Positions 45,087-56,999 of a DNA stretch of 64,000 bases are shown here, piece after piece. Numbering within the stretch: the first letter of the stretch is position 1; each line of letters starts with the position of its first letter. A program made the position numbers and the translations under genes. The DNA lies in the NCBI RefSeq assembly GCF_001659605.2, contig NC_035177.2:3906611-3970610 (forward strand), read 5' to 3'. This DNA comes from Manihot esculenta. Lineage: Eukaryota; Streptophyta; Magnoliopsida; Malpighiales; Euphorbiaceae. The notes beneath the pieces are model-generated. The model had not been told where the DNA came from and made no database searches. It saw only the letters and a list, made by a program, of their open reading frames with translations.

Positions 45087-46545
45087 ATGGCTGAAACTTC
45101 TCGAGCTGCTGCTAAGATTGCAACCAATGAGAGCGCTATGCTTTCTTCTACCTATGGCAGTGGATAAAACATGCCCTTAATGATTAATGAAGTAGATCTC
45201 AGCAATTTGAATAATGAGCAGATGCTCCAATACATTCAAAGGTTGCAGGCTACCCTCGAACAGTACAAGGTCAGGGGGAGGCACCAAACATGGCTCCCGG
45301 GGGAAGGGAGGAAGCCTCTATAGACACCCCAAGGGCTCAAACAGAGGCGATCAAAATGCAGCCTAAAAGAAAGGCTAAGTTCGAAGATGAATCAAACGAT
45401 ACTCCGAAAGGCATCGATTGGAAGCTGGTATGGGCCGTGCAAAGGTACCAAAAGGAATAAGAGGAGGACTTCAACTTGAATGGTATCTCGTTTCTTTCGG
45501 AAGAAATCTTAGTAAAAATATTTCCAACTAAGTTCAATCTGCCTAACTTGGACAAATATGATGGAACAGCAAATTCCAGAAGTCACCTGGCAATCTTCAG
45601 GAAGACCATGCAGCTTCAGAATGTCAATAAATTTGTACTATGCCGAGTGTTTCCATCAACACTCACAGGTTTGGCTCAGAAATGATACCAACATCTTAGT
45701 CCAAGTTTAATTCAAAACTTTACACAGTCTACTACGTTATTTAAATCTAGATTTATTACTTGTATACCTCCTAAAAAACTTTTCTCTGACTTGTAAAAGA
45801 TCTACCAAGAAGAGGGCGAGTCTTTAAGAAATTTTATCTCAAGGTTCAATGTTGAAGCAATACAGGTGGAGGAGTTAAATAATGAGATAGCGTGTGAAGC
45901 ATTAAAAAAAGGAACGCGCAATATCAAATTCATGGATTTTTTAATTAAAAACTCAGCCGCAACGTATCAACAGTTGATAGACAAAGCCCATAAGTATATC
46001 TGGCTGGATGACGAAATCCAAGTACTAAGAGAGAACAAGAGAGCGACCAAAAGTAAAGCCAAAAGCCGGAGAGGCGAGGACATAAAGGAGACCACAGGAG
46101 TTATCTCGTCTCTCGAAGGAGGATGACCAAAGTAAGTACAAGAATTAGTCTCTATTGAATGACTCACAAATATGTATTTTAATGTGGATCAGGAAAAACG
46201 ACAATTTAGGTGGCCGCCCAAGCTTAATCCCAAAAAAGCAGAAAGATGAGATAGGACCAAGTATTGTTGTTTTCATGAAGATCACTGTCATACAACGGAG
46301 GAGTGTCAACAACTGCAAGATGAAATCGAAAGACTAATAAGGGATGACACACTTTGAAAGTTTGCCAGAAAAAGCAGAGAAGAGAGGAGGCTCGAATCTA
46401 AGGCGACAACTCCTGAGACTTTCCCTGACCAAGAACCTGTAGGAGTTATACATATAATCGCAGAGGGACCCATCAATGAAATAAATGAATCACAGAAGAT
46501 GTCCTGAAGGTTCATCAGGAGAGACATATCACATGCCTATAATGT
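45087..46545 (+). pseudogene. Degenerate gag of a Tat-like Ty3/gypsy element (element H)
   Basis: It starts MAETSRAAAKIATNE, then breaks. The retrotransposon gag domain is read in pieces: LPNLDKYDGTANSRSHLAIF, LCRVFPSTLTGLAQKWY, GESLRNFISRFNVEA. Its C-terminal part has YCCFHEDHCHTTEECQQL followed by DEIERLIRD (about 46262-46345) and GVIHIIAEGP (about 46440). This Cys/His spacing and the IIxxIxxGP phrase are characteristic of Tat-lineage gag. Several stops and frameshifts make it non-functional. Confidence 0.78.
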
Positions 46546-46733
46546 AAGGGACTCTGTCTCTAAAAGGACAGTTATAACCCGAGGTCATACTGAGTCTGGT
46601 AAGGTGTGCAAAAACTGGAAAGGACTGTTTAGGACCTCAAAGGTCATTCGAGCAGGATCCTACAAGCTGGCCAAGTGAGATGGCCGAGTCATTTCCTATT
46701 CTTGGAGTATCTGTAATCTAAGAAAATTTTAGC
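46546..46733 (+). pseudogene. C-terminal scrap of element H integrase
   Basis: Reads VITRGHTESGKVCKNWKGLF, TSKVIRAGSYKLAK, stop, DGRVISYSW and CNLRKF. This matches the tail of Ty3/gypsy integrase (GP..V...GTY.L....G..V...W....LRKFY). It follows gag directly, so protease, RT, RNase H and integrase core are deleted. Confidence 0.7.
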
Positions 46734-46849
46734 AATAAACAATTGACGAGCTATTTTTTCATATGTTGTGCTTTTTAGTGACAAGGAACGATGGAATTGC
46801 CTTTTTCAAAAAGATAAGAAGCATTCATGATAGATCATAATCCAGGCAT

Positions 46850-47238
46850 TGGTCCCATTAAGCAAGGCCACAAGGCGGGTTCCGCCAAGTCAGGTCACAA
46901 GATGGGTTTCACTAGACTATAATATGGGTATTGGTCCCACTAAACAAAGCCACAAGGCGGGTTTCACTAGGCCAGGTCACAAGGTAGGCTCTACCATTCC
47001 ACAATCCAGACTTTGGTCCCACTAAGCAAGGCCATAAAGTGGGTTCTGCCAGGCCAAGTCACAAGGTGGGTTCCACTAGACTCCAATCCGGGCGTCAGTC
47101 CCACTAAATAAGGCCACAAGGTAGGTTTTGCTGGGCTATGCCATAAGGCGGGTTCCACCTGGCCAGAAGACTAGGCATTGGTCCTACTAATCAAGGCATT
47201 CATGTGGAGCCACAAGGCTGGTCTTGTCAGGCTAAACA
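46850..47238 (+). repeat. Tandem repeat of about 80 bp in the 3' region of element H
   Basis: The phrase GGTCCCACTAAGCAAGGCC recurs at about 46852, 46930, 47012, 47093 and 47176 in variant form, with CACAAGGCGGGTTCC between. Insertion of D interrupts the array; a related array resumes at 56217. Confidence 0.85.
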
Positions 47239-49423
47239 TGTAACGACTCGAAAACCGGACCGCTACCGGCGCTAGAATCCAGATCGGCTTAAGGCCGCCG
47301 GGACCCGTAGCAAGCCAAACATACATCCTGTGAACCTGTTTAATCCCATACATGATCAACAATATACATAAAAATTCGAACTTTTCTTTTTCATTCATGA
47401 ACCAAACTCAACCTGTGCATGCATTAACATGGACATTAACATTAACCCCACTATGGAGTCCTCATCAATGCTCCAATGGGGTGACAAAATCATGCATTAA
47501 GTTTGGTTAAACATAATCATCCATAAACATTTAAGATCATGTATCTAAAAAGGGATTTCTATACAAACTCGGTCAAGCACAACTTCTAAACCTCAATTTC
47601 TAAAATTAACATTTTCATGACATAACTATATATCAATTACAATTTATCATGTCCACATTCTATCTATTACATACACATGACTTCATTCATCTCGACTTCT
47701 CTGCCTAGCCCGTACTTGCAAACCTGGGGGATTAGGGAGAGGGGTGAGCTACTAGAGCCCAGTGAGCAGAATAATAAAAACATTACATTAATATTTCATG
47801 CTTTCATGGAATGCATCACATCACAAACATATCATATCAAGGATGAACTTGTCACCAGTAGCCCTCTACATATCCAATAGTTCCAGAACGTAGAATGGGT
47901 CCTGGTCTTTCTCTTACATAGTGCCAGCGAACGTAGAATGGGTCCCACTGGTCTTACATTCCATACCGTACATATCATATCGTCACATCATAGGTCGAGG
48001 GCTATGGATCATCCAACGTTCATCCACATCAACAACAAAATATGCAATGCAACATATTCGTGAATTCTAATGCAAACAACCTAGTATATCTCATGGCATT
48101 AATGATGCGTGAATCATGCTAAATGTCCATTATTTGCTTTAAAACATAAGTGTTTATTCTACTCACCTCTGGATAGCTCTGACCAGACACTGGAGCAGCT
48201 GACTCACTACTGGGGTCCTCGGTTCCTCGGGTCCGAACCTACACAGGTGGACTCAAATGAGGGACCAAACATATATGAACATAACTCTAAACTACTTCCC
48301 AAAAACCCCCTAGGACAACATGAAACAATCATAGAAAAACATGCAAGGGAGGGCTGGACAGGGCACTTTCGGCGGCAGGTTCGGCGGCCGAAACTCCCAG
48401 TCAGAGACGAAACTCATGCATGTTCGGCGGCACTTTCGGCGGCCGAAACTACCCTCTAGAGATGAAAGTCCTCTTTCGGGGGCAGGCTTCTGCAGCCGAA
48501 GGCTGCCTCCACAAGCGGGTTCGGCGGCCGAAAGTTCTTTCGGCGACCGAACCTGAGTTTTTCCAAAGTGGCAGAAACTCAGCTCCAACATGCACAAACG
48601 CCTCCCAACCTTTCAAACATGCATAAACCTATTCTACAACACTCCCAATCATACACAAACAAGCATACAAGTTCATAGGGGTCTCAAACTAGCCTAAACC
48701 CCAACTACAACACATCAAATATACCCACATTGCTCATAAACACACCTTAAACCCATAAACTCAAAACAACCTAAACATGCATTTCTACTCCATAAACTTG
48801 TATAAAACTTGTTTAAAACACATCATAAGCTAGAGATCGACTCTTACCTCTTGAAGATCGAGAGTAGAGGCGATCTAACTTGGAGTTGGGGGAGATTTAG
48901 CTCCTTGGGTCTCCAAGCTCAAAACTTGTTCTTATACTCGAAAATCTTCAAAACAAAGTGAAAACTAGTGAAAATCGTGAAAGATTTGAAGGAAGGAACT
49001 CAAGATCGGTGAGGGGCGGCGGAGAGCTCACCTTGGCCGAAAATGGGGGAAAAGCTCGCTCGTTTTCGGCTAAGGGACCCCTTTATAGGTGGCTGGCTAG
49101 GCCACATTCGGGAGCCGAACGTGCCTCCGCATGCATGCCATGTTCGGCGGCCGAACCTGGACTTCCCTCACTTATGCTTTCGGGGGCCTAATAGCGCTCC
49201 GAAGGCATGCATGTTCGGCGGCCGAACTTGAGGTTCGGCGGCCGAACCTAAGTTTTCCTCCAAGGCTATTTTCATGCAAAAACTCATTTCTTTCTTGATT
49301 AAAAACATAAAACACATTAAAACATTTTATAAAAACATGATTTTACCCTTCTAGAGGTCTCCGACACCTGAGATTCCACCGGACGGTAGGAATTCCGATA
49401 CCGGAGTCTAGCCGGGTATTACA
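47239..49423 (-). repeat. 3' LTR of element D
   Basis: 2185 bp, TGTAACGACT...GGGTATTACA on the plus strand. Against the other LTR it lacks a palindrome-containing block of about 42 bp, a further TTCGGCAGCCGAA unit and a duplication at about 54575-54605; scattered substitutions are mostly transitions. Confidence 0.94.
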
Positions 49424-49438
49424 TTCTCCCCCCTTAAG
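49424..49438 (-). other. Polypurine tract of element D
   Basis: TTCTCCCCCCTTAAG on the plus strand is the reverse complement of a purine tract that abuts the LTR, as in element A. Confidence 0.85.
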
Positions 49439-49521
49439 AATATTCGTCCCCAAATGTTCCTCAACTAGTACAAGCAAGGCATAACACACATCATACACAT
49501 AAAACACACATAAAACTAACC

Positions 49522-51334
49522 TCAGAAGAGATAAGGGTACTGCTGGAGCATGGACTCCCGTGTCTCCCAAGTGCATTCTTCCAAATTGTGGTGGTTCCAC
49601 AGGACTTTCACCATCGGGATTTCCTTATTTCTCAGCTTCTTGATCTGGGTGTCTAAGATCCGTACTGGCTGCTCAACATAAGTGAGATATTCTTGGATCT
49701 CCACATCAGGCTCCCTAAGAACCTTGCCCAGATCTGACACAAACTTCCTCAACATGGAAACATGGAAAACCGGATGGATTCTTTCCATTGAAGCAGGTAA
49801 ATCCAGCTTGTACGACACATTCCCAATCTTTTGCAAGATTTCAAAGGGTCCGATGTATCGTGGGGCTAGTTTACCTTTCTTCCCAAAGCGAACCACTCCT
49901 TTCATAGGAGACACCTTGAGCAATACCAGGTCCCCCTCCTGAAACTCTAATTGCCTCCTGCGGATGTCTGCATAACTCTTCTGTCTGCTTGCAGCAGTCT
50001 TGATCCTTTCTCTGATTATGGGTACCACCCTACTGGTGATCTCTACTAGCTCAGGCCCTGCCAAGGCCTTTTCTCCAACCTCTTCCCAGCAAACAGGTGA
50101 TCTGCACTTCCTCCCATACAAAGCTTCATATGGAGCCATCCCGATGCTAGCATGATGGCTGTTATTGTAGGCAAACTCCACCAAAGGTAGATGTTGCCTT
50201 CAAGAACCGCCAAAGTCCAGCACACACATTCTGAGCATATCCTCTATCGTCTGGATGGTCCTTTCTGATTGTCCGTCCGTCTGTGGATGGAAGGCAGTGC
50301 TAAAATCCAACCTGGTATCCATGGCATTCTGCAGACTCCGCCAGAACCTGGAGGTGAATTGGGGCCCTCGATCAGATACTATAGAAACAGGGACCCCATG
50401 CAGCCTGACAACCTCATCAACATACACCTGCGCCAACTTGTCCACATAATAGCCACTCCTGACAGGGATGAAGTGAGCAGATTTGGTGAGTCTGTCCATA
50501 ATCACCCATATGAAATCCAATATGTTGGACGTCGCCGGTAACTCCACTACGAAGTCCATAGCTATGTTCTCCCATTTCCACTCTGGAATAGGTAGCGGGT
50601 TAAGCATTCCAGCCGGCTTCTGATGTTCCAGCTTCACCCTCTAACACACTTCGCAGGCTGACACGAACTGTGCCACTTCTCTCTTCATAGCTGGCCACCA
50701 ATAGACCTTCTTCAAATCTTGATACATTTTGGTGGCTCCTGGGTGAACGCTGTATCTTGCATTATGAGCCTCTCTCATAATGTCTCCCTTTAGCCCTATG
50801 TCATCTGGTACACATAGTCTGCTCCCATAGCGGAGGATCCCCTTGCTGTCGAATCTGAACTCACTATCTTTGCCTGACTGAACAGTCCTGGCAATCTTTA
50901 CTAACTCTGGGTCCTCATGCTGTTTCTGAGCCACTTGTTCCAGAAACACGGGTGCCACTCTCATCTGGGCAATCAAAGCACCTGTACCAGACAACTCCAA
51001 CTGTAGACCTTCGCTAACGAGCTTGTAAAACTCCTTCACCACCGGCCTCCTCTCTGCTGATATGTGGGATAAACTGCCAAGTGATTTCCGGCTTAAGGCG
51101 TTCGCCACAACGTTCGCCTTACCCGGATGGTACTGTATTTTGCAATCATAGTCACAAAGCAGTTTTACCCATCTTCTCTGTCTCAAATTCAGCTCTCTCT
51201 GACTCAGGATGTACTGCAGGCTCTTATGATCTGTGAAGATCTCACATTTTACCCCATAAAGGTAATGCCTCCACATCTTGAGTGCAAAGATTACCGCTGC
51301 CATTTCTAGGTCATGTGTAGGGTAATTCAACTCA
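49522..51334 (-). pseudogene. Element D RNase H (C-terminal part) and integrase with chromodomain-like tail
   Basis: One frame runs from [20 protein letters not shown] to the end, broken only by TAG at 50641-50643 (CAG in B) and TGA at 50200-50202 (TGG in B). It contains the HHCC zinc region, the integrase catalytic Asp, Asp and Glu (DRLTKSAHF, SDRGPQF, TDGQSERT), the GPFEIL/GNVSYKLDLP C-terminal domain, and a chromodomain-like tail ending EECTWETRESMLQQYPYLF. In chromoviruses this tail directs integration toward marked chromatin. It gives the family assignment for A and B as well. Confidence 0.92.
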
Positions 51335-51653
51335 CAAATAAGACTGGAGCACCCCAAGGTGAGGTACTCGGTCGGATGAAGCCCTTTTCTACCAGTTCTT
51401 GCAACTGTTCCTTCAATTCTTTCAACTCAACTGGAGCCATCCTGTAGGGAGGAATAGAGATTGGTCTAGTTCCAGGCATCAATTCGATTTCAAACTCTAT
51501 CTCCCTAGCAGGTGGTAGTCCTGGAAGCTCCTCTGAAAAAACATCCTGAAATTCTCTGACAACTGGTACAGAGGCTGGCTCCCTGACCTGACTATCTAAC
51601 TCTCTCACATGAGCCAAATACCCTTGACATCCCTTCCTAAGCAACCTACGAGC
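51335..51653 (-). pseudogene. Element D RT N-terminal remnant, ending at the RT deletion
   Basis: Continues the gag-protease frame after a TAG at 51654-51656. Reads [45 protein letters not shown] and then leaves frame. At about 51332 it joins RNase H sequence directly. Compared with B, 857 bp including the RT active site are missing. Confidence 0.9.
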
Positions 51654-51656
51654 CTA

Positions 51657-53645
51657 AAGAGCTGATATTAGACCTCTAGGTGTACCCCTCTTGTCTCCTC
51701 TGAAGACGACCTCTGACCCGTTCTGATCTCTAAACCTGACTACCTTGTCTCTGCAGTCCAAGGTAGCACCATGGGTAGATAGCCAATCCATCCCTAGAAT
51801 GACGTCAAAATCTGTCAAATCTAGAACCACAAGGTCGGCAGAAAGACATCTTCCCTCAACAAAAACTGGATTGTACTGGCAGACTGACTCTACCACTGAC
51901 GGGTCACACTTGGGTCCACTGACCCATAGAGGACACTCTAACCCAGAGACTATCAGACCCAACCTCTCAACGGCTCTCGGAGAAATAAAAGAATGAGATG
52001 TACCCGGGTCCATTAAAGCATACACATCAGAACACCCAATGATGAGATTACCTGACACCACGGTATTGGATGTGTTAGCCTCCTGCTGTGTCATGGTGAA
52101 GATCCTGGCTGGAGCTGACGAACCTTCACCCCGGGAACCAGAAGAAGAGGCTGCCCCTCTCCCTCTACCTCTGCCACTACCCTGAGTTATGGCTGGAGCT
52201 GCTGGCTGTGCCACACTACCAGAAGCTGTCTGCTGGGGCTGGCCCATAAAAGGTGCTCTAGGACACTCCCGAGCCATGTGTCCCTCCTGTCCACATCTGA
52301 AACATGCATTAGTCCCAGCCCGACACACTCCCTTGTGTGGCTTCCCACACCTTAGGCATTTTGTACCATCTGAGCCTGAGCTCGAGCCACCGCCTAATCC
52401 CAGACCGGATTTCAACTTACTCCAAAACTTGTTCTTCTTCGGTTTCTTGGTGGTGTTACTCCACTTCTTGCTACTTGAACTCTGAGAAGAGGGACCTGGC
52501 CCTCCTCTGCTTGGGGTCTTAACTCCTGAAGACTGGGTCACTGACTGCTTCACTGACCCCTCAATTATGGCACTAGCCTCCATCCTTCGAGCCATATCCA
52601 CCACAGTGTGGAAACTTTCCCTCTCAACTGACTGAATCAAAGAGGAGTACCTAGAATGCAGTTTCATAACATATCTCTTGGCTTTCTTCGAATCTGTATC
52701 TAGAGCTTGCCCTGAAAAAGGCAATAGCTCCAAGAATTTATCCGTGTACTCCTCTACACTCATGTGTTCTGTCTGCCTCAGCTGCTCAAACTCAATCATC
52801 TTCAGTTCTCTGGAACTGTCTAGAAAAGTCCATCCAGCAAACTCATTTGCAAATTCCTCCCATGTCATGCCGTCTAGTCTTGGGTCCACATAACACTTGA
52901 ACCATTCCCGTGCCTTTTTGCACTTTAAAGTGAACCCTGCCATCTGAATGGCCCTGCTGTCGTCTGCCCCTAGCTCGTCCGTTATCGTCTTCACCACCCT
53001 CAGGTACTCAAAGGGGTCATCCCCTGACTTGTATTTGGGAGCATCCAGCTTAAGGTAATCTGTCATCTTCACCTTGCTCCCACCGGCTGAGCTAGGTCTA
53101 GAAGGTTGAGCAACTGGAGCTACTGGTTCTGTAGGTGGTGGAGGTGGGGGTGCAGCATTCCCCGAGGTGGGGTTTGCCGGGGTAGGATAGAAGGGTGAGG
53201 GTGGATAAGCTGGGTACTGTGGGTAAGGTGGATAGAAAGGTGGATAAGGCATGTAGGTAGGGTAGGGGTTAAAGCTGGAGTAATCTGATGTGCCTCCCAT
53301 CGGATACCCTGAACCCTATGGGAAGGGTGGATAATAGGGTGGAAAACCATATCCCGAGGCCTGAGCGCCTCCCTGCGACTCCCCTGTCCCTTCTTCCGAC
53401 ATGCTGACATCCAGATTCCCATCCCTCCTCTGGTCCTCTTCCATAACCTCCTTCACATCTGAAGAACTTCCTCTTCTATCTGTCCCCCTTCTGCTAGCAT
53501 CAAAAGACCTTCTAGGGTCCCTTGACACTCTTTCTCTGCTTGATCTACATGACATTGCCCTAGGCAATGCAGGAGGACGGGCATCAGTGCCCTCATCCTG
53601 GGGTGGTACTCCAGTCAATCGTGCAGATCGACGAGTTCCTCTCAT
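51657..53645 (-). pseudogene. Element D Gag and protease, one premature stop
   Basis: Starts at the MRGTRRSARL methionine. A TAG at 53316-53318 replaces CAG (YPPFPQG in B). Downstream the frame is open through the capsid domain, zinc knuckle CFRCGQEGHMAREC and protease (DPGTSHSF, ILGMDWL; the Ala of the usual DPGASHSF is Thr). It ends at a second TAG in place of CAG (LISALQ in B). Confidence 0.9.
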
Positions 53646-53903
53646 CCTATTTTCTAAAAAACAGCACATAACACATAGAACATCAGCATCATATGGTTCA
53701 TGTGGAAACACATGAACCTGCATCACATACATAGCATACATATCCTAGCAGTAATGCACATGCATATTATCATGGCATTTCACATCATCATACAAGACAG
53801 GACTCAACATCCTATCCTAGTGGACATGATCTTTCCTATTGTGCTTGACCTTCTAGAACATCTATGAGCCCGACACTCTAGGTCCGACCATATGAACCTA
53901 GGG

Positions 53904-53914
53904 CTCTGATACCA
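53904..53914 (-). other. Primer-binding site of element D
   Basis: CTCTGATACCA, reverse complement of TGGTATCAGAG, three bases from the LTR edge. Confidence 0.88.
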
Positions 53915-53917
53915 CTC

Positions 53918-56216
53918 TGTAACGACCCAGAAATCGGACCGCTACCGGTGCTAGAATTCAGATCGGCTTAAGGCCGCCGGGACCCGTAGCAAGCCAAACA
54001 TACATCCTGTGAACCTGTTTAATCCCATACATGATCAACAACATACATAAAAATTCAAACTTTTCTTTTTCATTCATGAACCAAACTCAACCTGTGCATG
54101 CATTAACATGGACATTAACATTAACCCCACTATGGAGTCCTCATCAATGCTCCAATGGGGTGACAAAATCATGCATTAAGTTTGGTTAAACATAATCATC
54201 CATAAACATTTAAGATCATGTATCTGAAAAGGGATTTCTATACAAACTCGGTCAAGCACAACTTCTAAACCTCAATCTCTAAAATTAACATTTTCATGAC
54301 ATAACTATATATCAATTACAATTTATCATGTCCACGTTCTATCTATTACATACACATGACTTCATTCATCTCGACTTCTCTGCCTAGCCCGTACTTGCAA
54401 ACCTGGGGGATTAGGGAGAGGGGTGAGCCCAGTGAGTAGAATAATAAAAACATTACATTAATATTTCATGCTTTCATGGAATGCATCACATCACAAACAT
54501 ATCATATCAAGGATGAACTTGTCACCAGTAGCCCTCTACATATCCAATAGTGCCAGAACGTAGAATGGGTCATGGTCTTTCTCTTACATAGCATAACATA
54601 ACATTCCAATGTGCCAGAACGTAGAATGGGTCCTGGTCTTTCTCTTACATAGTGCCAGCGAACGTAGAATGGGTCCCACTGGTCTTACATTCCATACCGT
54701 ACATATCATATCGTCACATCATAGGTCGAGGGATATGGATCATCCAACGTTCATCCACATCAACAACAAAATATGCAATGCAACATATTCGTGAATTCTA
54801 ATGCAAACAACCTAGTATATCTCATGGCATTAATGATGTGTGAATCATGCTAAATGTCCATTATTTGCTTTAAAACATAAGTGTTTATTCTACTCACCTC
54901 TGAATAGCTCTGACCAGACACTGGAGCAGCTGACTCACTGCTGGGGTCCTCGGTTCCTCGGGTCCGAACCTACACAGGTGGACTCAAATGAGGGACCAAA
55001 CATATATGAACATAACTCTAAACTACTCCCCAAAAACCCCCTAGGACAACATGAAACAATCATAGAAAAACATGCAAGGGAGGGCTGGACAGGGCACTTT
55101 CGGCGGCAGGTTCGGCGGCCGAAAGTCCCTTCAGAGCCGAAAGTCAGGCAGGTTCGGCGGCCGAAACTCCCAGACAGAGACGAAACTCATGCATGTTCGG
55201 CGGCACTTTCGGCGGCCGAAACTGCCCTCCAGAGACGAAAGTCCTCTTTCGGGGGTAGGCTTCGGCAGCCGAAGGCTGCCTCCACAAGCGGGTTCGGCGG
55301 CCGAAAGTTCTTTCGGCGGTCGAACCTGAGTTTCTCCAAAGTGGCAGAAACTCAGCTCCAACATGCACAAACGCCTCCCAACCTTTCAAACATGCATAAA
55401 CCTATTCTACAACACTCCCAATCATACACAATCAAGCATACAAGTTCATAGGGGTCTCAAACTAGCCTAAACCCCAACTACAACACATCAAATATACCCA
55501 CATTGCTCATAAACACACCTTAAACCCATAAACTCAAAACAACCTAAACATGCATTTCTACTCCATAAACTTGTATAAAACTTGTTTAAAACACATCATA
55601 AGCTAGAGATCGACTCTTACCTCTTGAAGATCGAGAGTAGAGACGATCTAACTTGGAGTTGGGGGAGATTTAGCTCCTTGGGTCTCCAAGCTCAAAACTT
55701 GTTCTTATACTCGAAAATCTTCAAAACAAAGTGAAAACTAGTGAAAATCGTGAAAGATTTGAAGGAAGAAACTCAAGATCGGTGAGGGGCGGCGGAGAGC
55801 TCACCTTGGCCGAAAATGGGGAAAAAGCTCGCCCGTTTTCGGCTAAGGGACCCCTTTATAGGTGGCTGGCTATGCCACATTCGGGAGCCGAACGTGCCTC
55901 CGCATGCATGCCATGTTCGGCGGCCGAACATAAGGTTCGGCAGCCGAACCTGGACTTCCCTCACTTATGCTTTCGGGGGCCTAATAGCGCTCCGAAGGCA
56001 TGCATGTTCGGCGGCCGAACTTGAGGTTCGGCGGCCGAACCTGAGTTTTCCTCTAAGGCTATTTTCATGCAAAAACTCATTTCTTTCTTGATTAAAAACA
56101 TAAAACACATTAAAACATTTTATAAAAACATGGTTTTACCCTTCTAGAGGTCTCCAACACCCAAGATTCCACCGGACGGTAGGAATTCCGATACCGGAGT
56201 CTAGCCGGGTATTACA
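53918..56216 (-). repeat. 5' LTR of element D
   Basis: 2299 bp, TGTAACGACC...GGGTATTACA on the plus strand. A reversed TATA box lies at about 55853 (CTTTATAGGTGG), flanked by GCC-rich palindromes at about 55915-56045 on the upstream side of the promoter. Confidence 0.94.
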
Positions 56217-56900
56217 CAACAATTGGGTATTAGCCCCCTATAAAAAGTTCTAAGGCATTTAATGCCCAAGGCCATAAGGGAAGTATAAGTCAGGCCAAAA
56301 GATTGGGCATTGGTCCTACTAATCAAGGTATTCGTGTTAGGCCATGAGGCAGGTTTTGCCAGGCTCAACTATCGGGTGTTAGTCCCTTATAAAAAGTTTA
56401 AAGGCATTTGATGCCCAAGACCACAAGGTGAGTCTAAACCAGACCAAAAGATCGGGCATTGATCCCACTAATCAAGGCATTCGTGCCAAGCCACAAGACA
56501 AGTTTCACTAGGCTCAACTATCAAGTGTTAGTCCCCTATAAAAGTTCTCAGGGATTTGATGCCCAAGACCACAGGGTGAGTGTAAGCCAAGCCAAAAGAT
56601 TGGGTATTTGTCCCACTAATCAAGGCATTCGTGCTAGGCCATGAGGTAGGTTTCGCTAGGCTCAATCACTGAGTGATAGTCCCATATAAAATTTTTGAGG
56701 CGTTTGAGGCCCAAACCATAAGGTGAGTGTTCATGAATGAGTATTAGCCTCTAGATTATAAGAACTCCTATAAAGTATCTCAGGCCCAAGATAGGCATCC
56801 ACCAGGCCATATGTCTGGGTGTTAACCCCACTATTCAAAAGTTTTCAAGTTATTTATCACCACTATGGCAATCGAGTATTAACCCCTTAGCAATCTTTTA
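56217..56900 (+). repeat. Tandem repeat of about 148 bp, 3' region of element H
   Basis: ATTGGGCATTGGTCCTACTA-like phrases recur at about 56302, 56451 and 56599 with CCTATAAAA and CTCAACTATCGGGTGTTAG blocks between them. It is related to the array at 46850-47238, and D lies between the two. Confidence 0.82.
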
Positions 56901-56999
56901 AAAAAAATCATTTAAGTCTTGAGTAAATAAGGTTTATGGCTGGATACTGATCATACAAAACCATCAAAATCAAATATTTTCATTCAAAGAAAAGACTTA

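Larger units (their letters stand above)
47239..56216 (-). mobile_element. Chromovirus D (Ty3/gypsy), both LTRs present, RT deleted
   Basis: It is an 8978-bp element on the minus strand with LTRs, primer site, gag, protease, RNase H, integrase with chromodomain-like tail, and polypurine tract. Flanks AAACA (47234-47238) and CAACA (56217-56221) form a target duplication with one change; the repeat array of H shows CAAC at this position, so C is ancestral. It lacks the RT domain and has four premature stops, so it cannot move by itself. Confidence 0.95.
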
